A DNA stretch of 35,000 bases, taken from Trachelipus rathkii (Eukaryota > Arthropoda > Malacostraca > Isopoda > Trachelipodidae). The notes below the pieces were generated by a model, which ran no database searches, was not told where the DNA came from, and saw only the letters and a program-made list of their open reading frames with translations. Position numbers and translations under genes: made by a program. The DNA is taken from assembly GCA_015478945.1 (NCBI GenBank), contig JABUQX010099116.1, positions 1 through 35,000 of the forward strand. Reading direction: 5' to 3'. Position 1 is the first letter of the stretch, and the number at the start of each line of letters is the position of its first letter. Positions 1 through 14,149 of the stretch are shown in pieces.

Positions 1-850
1 TTAATGACATCATTCCTGTCTCATTCCACGCAGTTCACGGTGAATTTACTCCAGTGTTTACAGACGGCTCTAAAACAGGGGGGAGCATTGTGAGTGCATC
101 TGCTGTCTTTCCTGTGCAACCTCTCCCATACCCCCTCCCCTCAAAATTAATGGCCATAATGATTGTCCTTTCTCGGAATTCTATTCTTTAGCCAAGACCC
201 CCTCTTATACCCATTTTATTTCAGATTCGCTCAAGCGCTCCAGGTGCTTAAAACCCTTTATTCAAAAACACAATGGTATCAGCTGGCGCAATTTCTTGAC
301 TGTTCCACTCCGTAAACAAATCATGCTATGTTGAGCTCCATCTCATGTAGGGTAACTGGCAATTAAATCGCCGATAGAGAGGGCCAAAATGGCCGCCTCT
401 TCTTTCGAACTGTTCCAGGTACCTTCGGATGCACAATTCACGACAAGACTACCTCTCATCAACTGATTACTATCCTCCTCTCCGACAAGGCTTCCGGTCT
501 TATTGGCAAGAGTGTAGGACGAGTGATCAGCGGGGAGGAGAAACTTAGAAATATAAAGCCGAGCATTGTTTGGTGGTCTTCCTCTCACCGACAGCTGCTT
601 AGAGGTGATACTTGCAAGCCTCCGTATTGGCCACACCAATATCGCTCACAGCCACTACGTCACGAGACCCTCACTCCCACTGCAAATTTGCCATCGCCAT
701 ACCCCGCAATCTGTTCACCATATCTTCATTGATTGTCCCAACTGGATCCCATTCGCCGTCGTCATTTTCCTACTTTATGGTCCATAACACCTAAAAGGTT
801 ACCCATATCTTATCTGAATCTTTCCACTTTAGCGGTAACTCTATTTTCTT
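1..850 (+). mobile_element. Decayed RNase H-bearing LINE, C-terminal part (upstream of hAT insertion)
   Basis: This is the remnant of ORF2 from a non-LTR retrotransposon. Around 45-85 one frame reads EFTPVFTDGSKTGG, the first catalytic block of a retrotransposon RNase H (TDGS with the catalytic Asp). Near 225-240 HFISDSLKRS resembles the later SDS block. After a frameshift, 610-760 reads LRIGHTNIAHSHYVTR and then HHIFIDCPNW, the conserved tail after RNase H in I/R1/Nimb-like elements (LRxGHTxLTHS ... CP). Stops and frame changes are frequent, so it is a dead copy. The reading resumes on the far side of the hAT-like element at 2330, which shows the hAT entered this LINE. Superfamily assignment is from motifs; exact clade is uncertain. 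Confidence 0.82.
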
Positions 851-857
851 CAGAACT

Positions 858-1000
858 GGGCGTTGCGCCACCGAGTTGCGCTTATGCGCCTATGGCGCAC
901 TATCAATTCGTAGGCGTAAACGCAACAATTTTTAAAAAGGCGAACTAAGCAAAGGCGCACAGCTAATTCTTTGCGCCTATAGCCGCGCCTATGAACAGGA
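858..1000 (+). repeat. Left subterminal GCGCCTAT repeat cluster of the hAT-like element
   Basis: In an AT-rich setting this stretch holds many short GC-rich motifs: TTGCGCC, TGCGCCTATGGCGC, GTAGGCG, GGCGCAC, TTGCGCCTATAG and GCGCCTATG. The mirrored cluster at the right end shares the motif in the opposite strand sense. Confidence 0.75.
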
Positions 1001-1080
1001 ACAAAGCATTTTTTTTTTACCCTTAAAAGTTAGAACTTAGAAGCTTGGCAAACTTGTATCATTTTAAAAACCAGTTTAAA

Positions 1081-1640
<560 letters not shown>

Positions 1641-1647
1641 AGCCCCC

Positions 1648-1909
<262 letters not shown>

Positions 1910-2179
1910 CTAACGGATCAGTAATTCTTAACTACAAATAAATTGGCAAATATGGCTCTGAAAATTTTCAACTTCTTCGGCGCTCGTGCTGAACCTCCTG
2001 GGAAAACATGGACCACAAAGACATGGAGGTGGAAGAGGACGTGTAGATATTAGGTTACGGTGTTTTAATTACAAATATTAATAAATGTGTTTTTCTTCCC
2101 TTATAAAAGCATGCTTTTATTATCGCACTAAAGTTTACTTTTCAAATAAATTTAGCGAACATCCACCAGCCAAACTGAA

Positions 2180-2325
2180 AAGTCGTAGGCTACGCAAAGG
2201 CATAGGCGCTAGGCGCATTGGTCTTGTGATAAAAATATAGGCGCATAGGCGATAGCGCACTAGGTCCGGTGATAAACGCGCATAGGCGCGAGCCACTCAA
2301 AAAAAATTATAAGAGCGCGCCCAGC
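2180..2325 (-). repeat. Right subterminal repeat cluster of the hAT-like element
   Basis: Repeated ATAGGCGC and TAGGCGCAT motifs run up to the right TIR. They are the reverse-strand counterpart of the left cluster, which supports a single element spanning both. Confidence 0.75.
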
Positions 2326-2329
2326 TCTG

Positions 2330-2880
<551 letters not shown>

Positions 2881-2881
<1 letters not shown>

Positions 2882-5800
2882 TTTCTGCCCTAGCCCACCT
2901 TATTGGAGGGCCACACCGCCTCAGAAAACCGGCCCCTGCTCTTGGGCGGTTCCACAGTTCAGAGAAATCCCTGGCAGAGGTGGGCAAAGGGGGCGTCGAG
3001 GGCAGGGCTACTCCCAGAAGGAAGTGCTCATTGTGTCCTGGGATATACAACATCTAGTGCAGATGGGGATATAACGTTGTCAAGTTTGAATCTGAATATA
3101 TATTGCATAAGAATTGGAGGTGGCCTGATCTGCTCCGGGCGAGGTTAATTTGGTTTCTTCTGGACAGTGATTCTTCTGTAGGGGAGATGTTTAGGGATGG
3201 GGTGTTTAGTAGATTGTTATTGGGGCGATTTTGTAGATGTGTTAGTTAATTGTGTATGGATGTGAGAGCCAAGACCTATTTGGGGGTGGGGGAGGAATGT
3301 TGTTGTAGATGTCATTATAAAGTTTGGCTGGTGAGGAGGGGGGGGATTTTAGTCTGTGTCGGGGGGGGTTGGAGAGTATTTGGTGGCATGGATGGGTTGG
3401 ATTGAGTGTTTTCTGGAAAAATTGTGTCCCTACCATCTTCAAGTGGGTAGGGATGGGAAGGATGTGTGTCTCGTCATGTAAATGCTGGATGGGGGTTGTT
3501 TTAGTACATCCAGTGATTATTCTAAGGGCAGTGTTTTGTGTAACTTGTAATTTATTTAAGTTGGATTGTGATAGTGCTGAGAACCATGCGGGGGAGGCAT
3601 AGTTTATATTAGTTCTGAGGAGTTGTTTGTAGATTGTGGTAAGGGTGTGTTTTCTGTCGCTGAAGTTGTGCTGGGAGAGAGTTCGGAGGGTGTTTAATTT
3701 CCGTTGGGTTGAGGAAGTAATTTGGTCGATGTGGGGGGAGAAAGTCATATGTGTGTCGTAAGTGAGTCCTAATATTTTTGGCGTTTTGTTTAGGGGAAAG
3801 GGGTTGTTGTTCAAGTAGACTATTGGGTGGAATGAGGATTGGTGGCGGTCTGTGGTTAGGAGGGTAATGGAGGATTTAAGGGAAGCTGTCATTCTATTGG
3901 TGAGTAGCCAGTTTCTAATAATTGTAGGTATTCTTGGAGTGTGTTGGGTGGCTGTGTTTACAAGTGGATGTTGGGAAATGAGACTGATATCGTCTGCGTA
4001 GGATAAGTTTGGTGGATTGGTAGGTAGGGGTGGGCAGATCTGCTGTAAAGAGAAAAAGGAATGGAGAGAGAATGGCGCCCTGTGGTACGCCGTTTTGTAG
4101 TTTAATGGGTGTGAGAGGGTGTTTTTATGGAGGACTTTGTCATATCTTTTGGTAAGGAATTTGAAAGCCACTTTTTATCATTGTTTTTTAGGGGGATTGA
4201 AGGAATTTTTGTATAAGGATGTATGTGGGGACAGTGTCAAAGGCTGTTATCGATGGCTGTAAGTATGGATCTGTGTGATGGGGATTGGTTGAGGCCATTA
4301 ATGTTGTGTGAAGGAGGTGAGGGCTGTTGTTGTTGAATGATTGCCTTTAAATCCATGTTGGAATTCTGGTAGGGTGATGTGTGGGGATATTTTTTTAATA
4401 TTAGTTTCTCCAGCAGTTTGCTGTTGGTGGAGAAGAGAGATTAGCCAGATGGGAGGGATCAGAGTGGGGTCTTTTTTGGGTTTCAGTTTTGGGTAATGAA
4501 TATTTGTTTCCATTAGTTGGGGGTATAATTGAGTTTCTAGGATTTGTTAAAGATTTCTGTGATGAGGAGAATTGCTTTTCCTCCCAGGTGTTTCAAGTGG
4601 AAGTTTGAGATTGAGTCTGGTCCCTGTTGCTGGTGAATTTTTAAGAGTTTGATTGTCTCTGATATCATGTTGGTTGTAAAAAGGAGGTGGAGGGTTGTGA
4701 TCTGAGGGAAGTTTTTGAGTTGTTTTTGTTAACCTATTAATGGGAGAGTTGGTTTACGGGAGATATTAGCGTAGTGTTTTGCGAGGGCTGTCTGCTTGTT
4801 GTTTTGAGGGAGGGGGGAGTTGTCAGGCAAGGATGGGGATTCGTGTGAGGGAGGGGGATTGTTTTGTGAGTTGTTTAGTTTTTGATAACCTGCCAGGTTT
4901 CTTATTATCTATGCGTGAGATGTTGTTTTGTAGGTATTCTGTAAACTTGTTAGTGGTGTTAGTGGTTTGAGATTAGAGATCTGGGTGTTTAGGTTAGTTA
5001 TTTGGTTAGTGGTTAATGTGGTGTATGGTCTGAGTTTTCGGAGGGAGTTTCTTTGTTTAATAAGTTGACTGATTTCGGGGGATAGTTTGGGATTGTAGGA
5101 TTTTCTGTGACCCTTAGGTATGTAGAGATTGGCTGATTTGATGATTGTGTTGTTTAAATGAATGATGGAGGTGTTTAATGTTGCTATGTCATGTATTGGT
5201 GTAGGGTTTATATGGGATTCGATATGGTTAGTAAATTCTGTCCAGTTAGCTTTTTTGTAGTTAGTAAATGTGGTGGTCTTTTTTTTTGGAGTTTGGTGGG
5301 GGGAGGTCAGAGATATGAGGATAGGGAGATGATCTGATTGTAGGTCGGTGGTTGTGTCCCAGGTTAGTCTGTGATGTAGGGAGGGGGAACAAAATGTGAC
5401 GTCTGGTGAGGTGGGGGATTGGTTGGCTTGGGGAGGGATTCTGGTGGGGAGTTTTTTTGAGTTAAGGATATTCAGGGATTCTGGTGGGGTGTTCCGGGGA
5501 TCAGATGGGTAGTCTTCGTACCAGGCAGTGTGGTGGGCATTTAAGTCGCCTCCAAGGATGAGATTTGGGTATGTAGCTATTGTTGATAGGGGGGGTGTGA
5601 GGTTGTTTGGGGGCGGGTTTGGGGTGGTCGGGTGGCGAATATAAAGGTTGAAGATGTTGTAGGTGGTCTTGTTCAGGAGTATGGAACAAGATTGGGATTT
5701 TATTAATGCGGCGGGGAGTGGTGTGGAAGTGTTAGTAGTTGTATTATGATATGGTATGCTGTTGTGGATCAGTGTTAAAAGGGAGTGGTGAGGAGGTTGG

Positions 5801-5885
5801 GCAGGGGAATATATGGCATCGTAACCATAGAATGTGGGGAGAGGAGTGTTTTGGGAGGGAGGCTTCTTGTATGATAGCTATGTGT
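2881..5885 (-). mobile_element. Jockey-type LINE, endonuclease plus reverse transcriptase, inactivated
   Basis: Read on the minus strand, the element runs from right to left. An AP-endonuclease segment starts near 5875 ([13 protein letters not shown]) and continues with LILGGDLNAHHTAWYED near 5517-5566, the GDxN block of the EEP endonuclease. RT blocks follow: PTLIPPIWLISLL (near 4450) and FQHGFKGNHSTTTAL (near 4335). The catalytic LSYADDISLI lies at 3989-4006, then KILGLTYDTHMTF and INYASPAWFS. A C-terminal remnant near 2890-3060 includes [15 protein letters not shown]. No RNase H was found, as expected of jockey. The 5' end is cut off at a TA array, before the first endonuclease block. Frameshifts and stops split it into several frames, so it is a fossil. 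Its base skew makes the plus strand G/T-rich here. Confidence 0.88.
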
Positions 5886-6040
<155 letters not shown>

Positions 6041-6059
6041 TAAGAAACATTAAGAATAT

Positions 6060-6563
<504 letters not shown>

Positions 6564-6580
6564 CACTTTGTTTTTTTCAG

Positions 6581-6677
6581 ATTTTTGATAAAGATTCTTG
6601 ACCAACATGGAGACAAATTCCGCTCAATTCCTTTAAATATACCACTTGATGAGAACAAAATACATCCTCCTATTAAG
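6581..6677 (+). CDS. Internal coding exon of an unidentified plus-strand gene
   Basis: The 97-bp exon is bounded by a strong acceptor (TTTGTTTTTTTCAG, ending at 6580) and a strong donor (AAG then GTAAGT at 6678). The first base completes a codon and the remaining 96 bases are open: [13 protein letters not shown], then [13 protein letters not shown], then IHPPIK. The other two frames contain stops within the exon. The exon ends in phase 0. Composition is ordinary protein, unlike the repeat-derived frames around it. I do not recognise the family. It would belong to a gene transcribed towards LRCH. It could be an isolated leftover exon, but the good splice sites argue for function. Confidence 0.6.
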
Positions 6678-6799
6678 GTAAGTTTGATTCCATCATTTTA
6701 TGGTAAAATCATTTTCTCAATATGAAAAAATCTTTGGAAATACAATAAATAAGTAGAAAGAAAATGCAAATTTATGTAAAAAAATTTAATAAAAAATAG

Positions 6800-7152
<353 letters not shown>

Positions 7153-7624
7153 TAGAGGTGGACTGGATATCAGTTTTAAATATCCGCTGATGCTGATGTG
7201 GATATTTATTTTCAATATCTGCTTATGCTGATAACAGATAGTTTTAGGTATCAAGAGTTTGGCAACAGGTAACTGATAGTTTATTTCCCTAAACATTTGA
7301 CTAAAGAATATATCATTTATCATCATCTGTTTCTTGCTTCTCATAACTGTGGGTAGGGTGCTCAAAAATGCACTTGAAATCCGAGGCATGTATGAGCATT
7401 TCTAGGGTACAAATAAGTGGTAGCGGGCTCAGATCCCAGCTATCACTGTCCACTGTCCATTTAGGTTCCTCTTACGACACACACAACGTACGATATGGAA
7501 ATTTTCTCCCTCACACACAGGGATGATCATTTATCAAGTAAGTCATTATATCATAATGAGGCACTTTAATTTGAGGATTTCAATGGCACAACAATGAGTG
7601 GTTAGAGTCCTCTTATACTGTTCC
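7153..7624. other. No gene seen; possible transposon end at left
   Basis: The first 80 bases repeat a motif (ATATCCGCTGATGCTGAT, then ATATCTGCTTATGCTGAT) after TAGAGGTGGACTGGATATC, which is reminiscent of a DNA-transposon terminus, but no partner end was found. The remainder has no coding frame I can support. Confidence 0.3.
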
Positions 7625-9660
7625 AGGAAGGGAATACGAATCTGAGTATTCTCAACGATCTGGAAGAACTGATTAAGAAACTTACACATATTCCTGATTT
7701 TTCCAACTAATTCTGGAACATCCTTGACCTATGCTTCACCATTAATCCTTCTCCCAGTAATGCCCCAGATTCACCCCTAGTCATTCAAGCTAGGGACAGT
7801 ACTTATCGGGAGTGGAAAAATTCATCCTATCCAATTGTCGTTCAGCTCAGAATCGTTGCACGGATATTATTTGACGAGCAAAGCGGGCGTTCACTAAACG
7901 AAAGTGCAATGACCTCCTTGGTTCTCCTACTAAAAAATCTTTCTACCCATTTGCCAAAACATTTCTAACAACTGCAATCTGCCCTTCTTATTCGCTCTGA
8001 TGGTTCTGTTGCTAATTCTCCAACTGAAAAGGCTCTCTTTGGACCCTTGTTTTCCTCTAGCTCAACCCTGGAAGACACTAGCAACCCTCCATTACTCCTT
8101 CACTCAGGTCTTACCTGTGATTACACTTGATCTGGAGCATTGCTACTGAAATTTATGAACACTGCGAAAGCAAACTACCTAGGTGGAACTCCTCCCCAAA
8201 TTTTGAGCTAGCATCCTCCCTAGTTTAAATTATACTCTCTGCCTCAATTTTAGCACTTTACCTTAGTTTTGAAGCACGCATATGTCCATTATTGTCCAAC
8301 TTATCCCGAAGAAAGCAGCCAACTCTGATCCTTTTCTGATCTGACCATCGCCCTATAAGCTTTCATTTGGGTTCTGTTTAAGGTCTTTCAATCTAATCTT
8401 GACTCATATTTCTTGGATCATGTGGTATCCAATTTCCTTTTTTCCTATCATCAACATGGCTTTCGGCATTCGAGGTCTATTGGTGATATACTAAACTATA
8501 TCATAGATTTACAGTCTTCTGCTTTTAGGGACTATGGGGAATCTTGTGTTGTGGCGCTTGACATTCAGTGCATTTGACTGGGTATGGCATGTGTCGCTGC
8601 TATCCAAGCCTCCAACATTTGTGTTTCCTCTTCTTTTTCTAATTTGTCTAGCTTTCTTTGAATTCTTTCTGTATCGGCTGTTGTTGATTGATGGAGCATC
8701 TTCTTCTTCCTTCCATGCCTTTAGTGGTGTTCTTCAGGATTCATCTTATCTCCAACTCTGTTCCTTATTTTCACTAACGATCTTCTCAGTTGTACATCTA
8801 GCCATTTCTATTCATGTGGCGATGAATCAACACCATTTTCTTCTATTCATTTCTAACCTGCTCCCTCTTTTGCATCTAGAGTTACCTCTCATCTTTATCT
8901 TTCCGATTTTCTTCTTGCTGATTTGGATAGAATTTCACAGTGGGGTCGTTTCAACCTTGTGAAATTCAATATATACAAACTTCATCTCAAATACACCTAA
9001 TTTTCCTATATCTTTCACTTTTTCACACATCTTTCTTAACATTATAAACATCCTCGGCTTTGACATAAAAAAAAGTCTTGAAAACCTCCTTTCACAACGG
9101 TTACTAAGGAGTCTCCTCAAAGAAGCTGGGGATTCTGTTTATATTGCGAGTTTTTATTCCCTCTTCAGGTCATTTATTCCACTACATAAGGGTCTTATTC
9201 GCCCTTGTATGAATTACTGCCCTCATATTTGGCGGGGGGAGGGAGTGCTTGGATTTCACCCTTCTTTTGGATGGGGCCGAGTCAAAGGGCAAAAGACTGA
9301 AACTATTCCTTACTTTTCAATTCATGTGATTCTTTATCTCTGCGACGCGACGTTGGTGCTTTGTTTCTTTTCTATATGTGCTACAACGACATATCGAAGG
9401 ATCTGATTACTTGCTCACCACTACCACCTTTTACGACGTCGTTATTGAACAAGGCTTTTGTATCTGAACATGAGTTTTGGCAACTCCTGTTTGTTTGCTG
9501 TAGTTCTTCCTTCTTTCCAACCACTTCTGTTCTGTGGATTTCTCTTCCATCTTTTGTGTTTCCCGCCGAATTTAATCTTCCTCACTTTAAAGCTTGCGTC
9601 TGTGCTCACCTGCCAAACCTGCGTTATGTGGGGTTTGAATGGGATTTATTTTTGTAATTT
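7625..9660 (+). mobile_element. Jockey/CR1-like LINE fossil, endonuclease end through RT to C-terminus
   Basis: Pieces of an ORF2 appear in order but in shifting frames. The endonuclease tail is NILDLCFTINPSPSNAPDSP (about 7710-7790). RT then begins with HHVxxN-like sequence and HQHGFRHSRSIGDIL (about 8445-8500), followed by YGESCVVALDI and SAFDWVWHVSLL (about 8530-8605), which is motif A. Later come SPTLFLIFTNDLLS, DLDRISQWGRFNLVKFN and a C-terminal block with TSVLWISLPSFVFP and FNLPHFKACV (about 9520-9600). The YADD position reads CGDE near 8816-8827, so the catalytic site is lost. Many stops confirm it is dead. The same family recurs at 15640-16410. Confidence 0.85.
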
Positions 9661-9887
9661 TTATTATTATTTTATACCCTCTCTTCGATTAAGGGCTCAG
9701 CCCGTGATCAGTGGTTGTTTTACTTTATTTTATATAGGCTACTTTATTAATTTTAATTTTATTTCTTACTTTTATTGTTTTTTTCAAATGCTATTTTATT
9801 AATTTAATTAAATATTTTAGTTTTGTTTTATTAATATTTAATCTTCATTATTGGGAAGTTTTATATTTGGATTTTGAACTCTCATTA

Positions 9888-10566
9888 CTTAGACCGTTTT
9901 TGCTTTTGTCATTTGTGCTTATGCTCGGTAAGAAATGCTTACACAGTTTCAGCACGAATTTCGTGCAAAAACGAACACGATTTCTTACGAGGTTTATTTT
10001 TGTTTACAAACAATTGGAATTAGCTGTTGAGATGGAGCCACTCGATTTGGGATAAACAGAAATAAAAAATAAGGAATAGTTTATATTACAAATAATTAAT
10101 TGATCAACTATTGTGGTGGAGTTTATAGACTTGGAAGAAATTAGACTTAAAGCTGATTTTATTGAATGAAACATTCATCAATTCAAACGGGCCTACCACG
10201 TAGTGAAAACATTATTATTTGATTTCTTTACGAATATATCAAACGGGGAAAAATATGAATATCACACAAATATTTGTATAATCTTATTTTTAAAGACATT
10301 ACTCACAAACCTTCCTTACCCATTGTAAAAAAAAAAAAAAAAAAATTTCCTGCCTTCCCGCCGCCATTTTTTTTGGTTTACATTATTTCGTAAGAACGTG
10401 CTAAATTCAGCAAGCACGGGAAATAGCAACCTTACAGAATTCAGGAAATTCCTTACGTTTGGTAAGCACTTCTTCCGATTTTGCACTAAGTTTGACAAAA
10501 ATAACGCAAATTCGAGCATTTCTTATGTTTCGTAAGCACAAATGCAAAAACGAAAACGCCTTTAAG
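9888..10566. mobile_element. MITE-like element with about 50-bp imperfect terminal inverted repeats
   Basis: The left end (CTTAGACCGTTTTTGCTTTT, then CATTTGTGCTTATG and TAAGAAATGCT) matches the reverse complement of the right end (CTTAAAGGCGTTTTCG, then CATTTGTGCTTACG and TAAGAAATGCT) with small indels. Both ends repeat CGTAAG or GGTAAG motifs internally. The flanks read TCATTA on the left and TTATTG on the right, so a 3-bp TTA duplication is possible, as for PIF/Harbinger, though this is weak. No transposase is encoded. An A-tract lies at 10327-10344, and the middle is AT-rich without genes. The superfamily is uncertain; the inverted symmetry is the solid observation. Confidence 0.6.
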
Positions 10567-10641
10567 TTATTGATGATTCATGATATTTGCTGTTAATATA
10601 AAATCGGCGTCAGTGTTCGAGGATGCGAATATTCGGTCCAC

Positions 10642-10644
<3 letters not shown>

Positions 10645-10717
<73 letters not shown>

Positions 10718-10729
10718 TATAGGCAATAA

Positions 10730-10802
<73 letters not shown>
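10645..10802. repeat. (TAA)n microsatellite
   Basis: Two TAA arrays (about 10645-10716 and 10737-10802) separated by AATTATAGGCAATAATAA. The second runs straight into the RT fragment of the next LINE. Confidence 0.96.
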
Positions 10803-10803
<1 letters not shown>

Positions 10804-11107
10804 GATATGTAAAGTTAAAGAATGGTAAATCAGCAGGTATAGAGGGAATTACGGGTAAAATGATCAAGAATAGAGTTGAGATTGTGATTGACTGTATATG
10901 GAGGTTTTCTAACAAAGCGTTTGTGGAGGGTGTAGTTCCGAAAGATTGGAGGAGAGCAGTGATAGTACTCATATTTAAGGGTAAGGGTAACTGTAGAAAC
11001 TATAGGGGAATTAATTTATTGAGTGTTGTAGGAAAGATTTATGCTGGTATTTTGATTGAATAACAAGGTTCATTTAGAAATGGAAGATGTGTAGATCAAA
11101 CTTTTAC

Positions 11108-11656
<549 letters not shown>

Positions 11657-12273
11657 TGCAACAGGCGTATGACAGGATAAATAAGGGAACTCTGTGGCAG
11701 GTGTTGGTGGTAGGGCTTCTGAATGGAAGCGTGCTTAAAAATAAATGGATTGAAGAGTGAATGGTTTAATATTAATACTGGAGTGAGGCAGTGATATGTT
11801 ATGTCTCCTTAGCTCTTTAATTTGTTTATGGATGTGGTGATGAAAGATTTAAAGGTAGGGGTGTCAGTGGAGGGTGTTAGACTGATGGAGAACTTAAGAG
11901 TGTGGAGTGCTCCCAGCTTTTCTAAGCAGTTGATTAAGTTTTATTTGGACAATCTGAAGAAAGTTTGAGAGGATTTGGTAGAGTGGTTTGGTAGGATGTG
12001 TAAAAGGAGTAGTTTGAAAGTAAAAGTAGATAAGTGTAAGGTGGGTGAGGAGAGCTCGCAGTGCGAAATCATGCAGGATAGTGAGCAACTGGAACAAATA
12101 TCTTAGTTTAAATATTTAGGCAATATGTTGGATGAAATGGAATTGATGATTCAGAGTGTAGTGTGAAAGTTTTGACTGGTAGAAAGGTGGCTAATACAAT
12201 TAAATATATTTGGTGATTGCAAAGGGACTAAGTCTTGAGTGCCCTAGGGTTCTGTATGAAGGAATGTTGTTAC

Positions 12274-12435
12274 CGGTGTTAATGTATAGTAGGAAAACTG
12301 TGATTTGGAATTAGAGGTATAGTTGTGTGGTGTGAAGATTAATGAAAGCTTAGGAGCCTGCTAGGTGTAGCGGTGTTAATGTATAGTAGGAAAACTGTGA
12401 TTTGGAATTAGAGGTATAGTTGTGTGGTGTGAAGA
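12274..12435 (+). repeat. 97-bp direct tandem duplication in the LINE
   Basis: The segment starting CGGTGTTAATGTATAGTAGG at 12274 recurs at 12371. The first 65 bases are identical in both copies, then the sequences part. Confidence 0.95.
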
Positions 12436-12904
12436 AAGACGTTAATGAGAGAATAAATGAGAATGTATTAAGATAGTTTGGTCATATGGAAAGAATAGAT
12501 GATAGTCGGTTGGTTAAACGTATGTTTAGAGGTGAGTGTGTTGGGACTGAGATAGTAAAGGAGTGCCTGAAGAAAAGGAACGCGAGTTTAGAAGAAGCAA
12601 GAAGAATGGTCCATAAAAGGAGTGAATTGTTTTATGTGAGGGGGGCGTGGTTGTGTGCCTGACCCAAGGGTGATGAACCCTGACAATGACGAGATACCAC
12701 AGTGTGGAGGTCTGTCGCGGTTTTATGAAGCCATAGGGTGAATTTTTGACTGCTACGGGCTTTCATTTAGGCGAGGGTTTGGAGGGGGGGGGGGAAGATT
12801 TCCTTTCGACTTACATCATGTTCTTCTACTTAACAATTCCGTTTCCGGTGTATTTTGCACCCCCACCCTCAATCTGAGGTTCCATGGGCAAGATAAATAA
12901 ATAA

Positions 12905-12979
<75 letters not shown>
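12905..12979. repeat. (TAA)n microsatellite at the LINE 3' end
   Basis: It follows AAGATAAATAAATAAG, the apparent 3' tail of the preceding LINE, and ends at the start of a second truncated copy of the same family. Confidence 0.95.
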
Positions 12980-13680
12980 GAATTAAGTTTATTATTGAGT
13001 GTTGTAGGGAAGATACATCCTAATATTTTGGTTGAAAGAGTGTCGAGTGACTGAGAGGCGAAGAACAAGGTGCATTTAGAAGTTGTAGAGGATGTGTAGA
13101 TCAAATTTTCACATTGAAATAAATGAGCAAGAATATATTGTATTTAGGTTTTATGGACTTGCAACAGTCGTATGACAGGATTAATAAAGAAGCTCTGTGG
13201 CAGGTGTTGGTGTTAGGCTTCTGAATTGAATCAAAATTATGTATGTCGATAGTGAAACGTGTGTAGAATAAGATGTAAAGGAGATTTTACTCTCCATCAG
13301 CGGGTTCAGACATTGGACTCCGCGTCCTGGGGGGAAGGGATGTGTTATCGTCTCATGGCTATTAAATTGTATATGGAGAGTGGTAAGGAAAGAAAAGGAG
13401 AGAGATATATAATCTTTATACTAACCTATTTTACCTGTATCTCCAGATGGAAGGAGTGTAGAAATTGTACTACTTTTGTATGCTGATGATTTGTTTTTGT
13501 GCCGAATCTTATAAAAGGTTTGAAGAAATTGATAGGATTTGGTAGGGTGTGTAAAAGGAGGGGTTTTGAAAGTAAATATAGTTTTTTATAAGGTGATGGT
13601 AGTGGATGATAAGAGTCTGCGGTGCGAGATTAAATTGGAACTAGTATCTGAGTTTAAATATTTTTGTGGGAATTGAAGGG
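12980..13680 (+). mobile_element. Second, truncated copy of the same LINE family (RT fragment)
   Basis: It aligns to the copy at 10803: TTATTGAGTGTTGTAGG, then GGATGTGTAGATCAAA, then CTTGCAACAGTCGTATGACA and GCTCTGTGGCAGGTGTTGG. It keeps the RT catalytic LLYADDLFL (YADD at 13479-13490), which the first copy lacks, and reaches the EFKY block near 13650. Because it has no GA array, it shows what the region was before that expansion. Frameshifts and stops make it non-functional. Confidence 0.85.
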
Positions 13681-14149
13681 AGAAAAAAGAAAATAAGATA
13701 ATAATAAGTTGTATTACCATTGCTTGTATTTCATGAGTCAGGTTTTTTGCCTTTTTTAATCGTGCCTGTATGAAATCTTTAAAATAAAGTTGTTTTTTTT
13801 TGCCTAAATTTCCTATTGTAGTGAAACAAAAATTTTTGATTGTAAAATAATAATTGTCATATATTGTTCATGCACCTTTAAACTGTTACAGAATTTGTTT
13901 TATTAATAATTTTGTGATTTTTAGACCGAGTAAAGAAGAAAATGGAATTTTAGTTCAATTTTTGGCTTCTTGCATGAAGTTTGGTTTCCGCTTCGAAGGC
14001 ATCAACATACTCGTCGTGTATGATTTTATTTATATCAACTTTATTTAATAAGAACTCATAAAAATAAAAATATTTTTATATATCATTTTTAATTCCTAGA
14101 CTAATTTTCTATTATCATAAAGAAGCTTTATAGAATATTATTTACAATG
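13681..14149 (+). other. AT-rich segment with one weak exon candidate
   Basis: Mostly AT-rich non-coding sequence. An acceptor-like TTTTGTGATTTTTAG ends at 13924. From 13925 an open stretch reads PSKEENGILVQFLASC and MKFGFRFEGINILV, with a possible donor GTGTATG at 14016. If real it would be a 91-bp exon of the same strand as the one at 6581. Its start phase does not fit directly after that exon, so another exon would have to lie between. No family recognised. Confidence 0.25.

Noticed and set aside
343..639. 98-residue minus-strand frame
   Set aside because: Antisense shadow of the RNase H LINE remnant.
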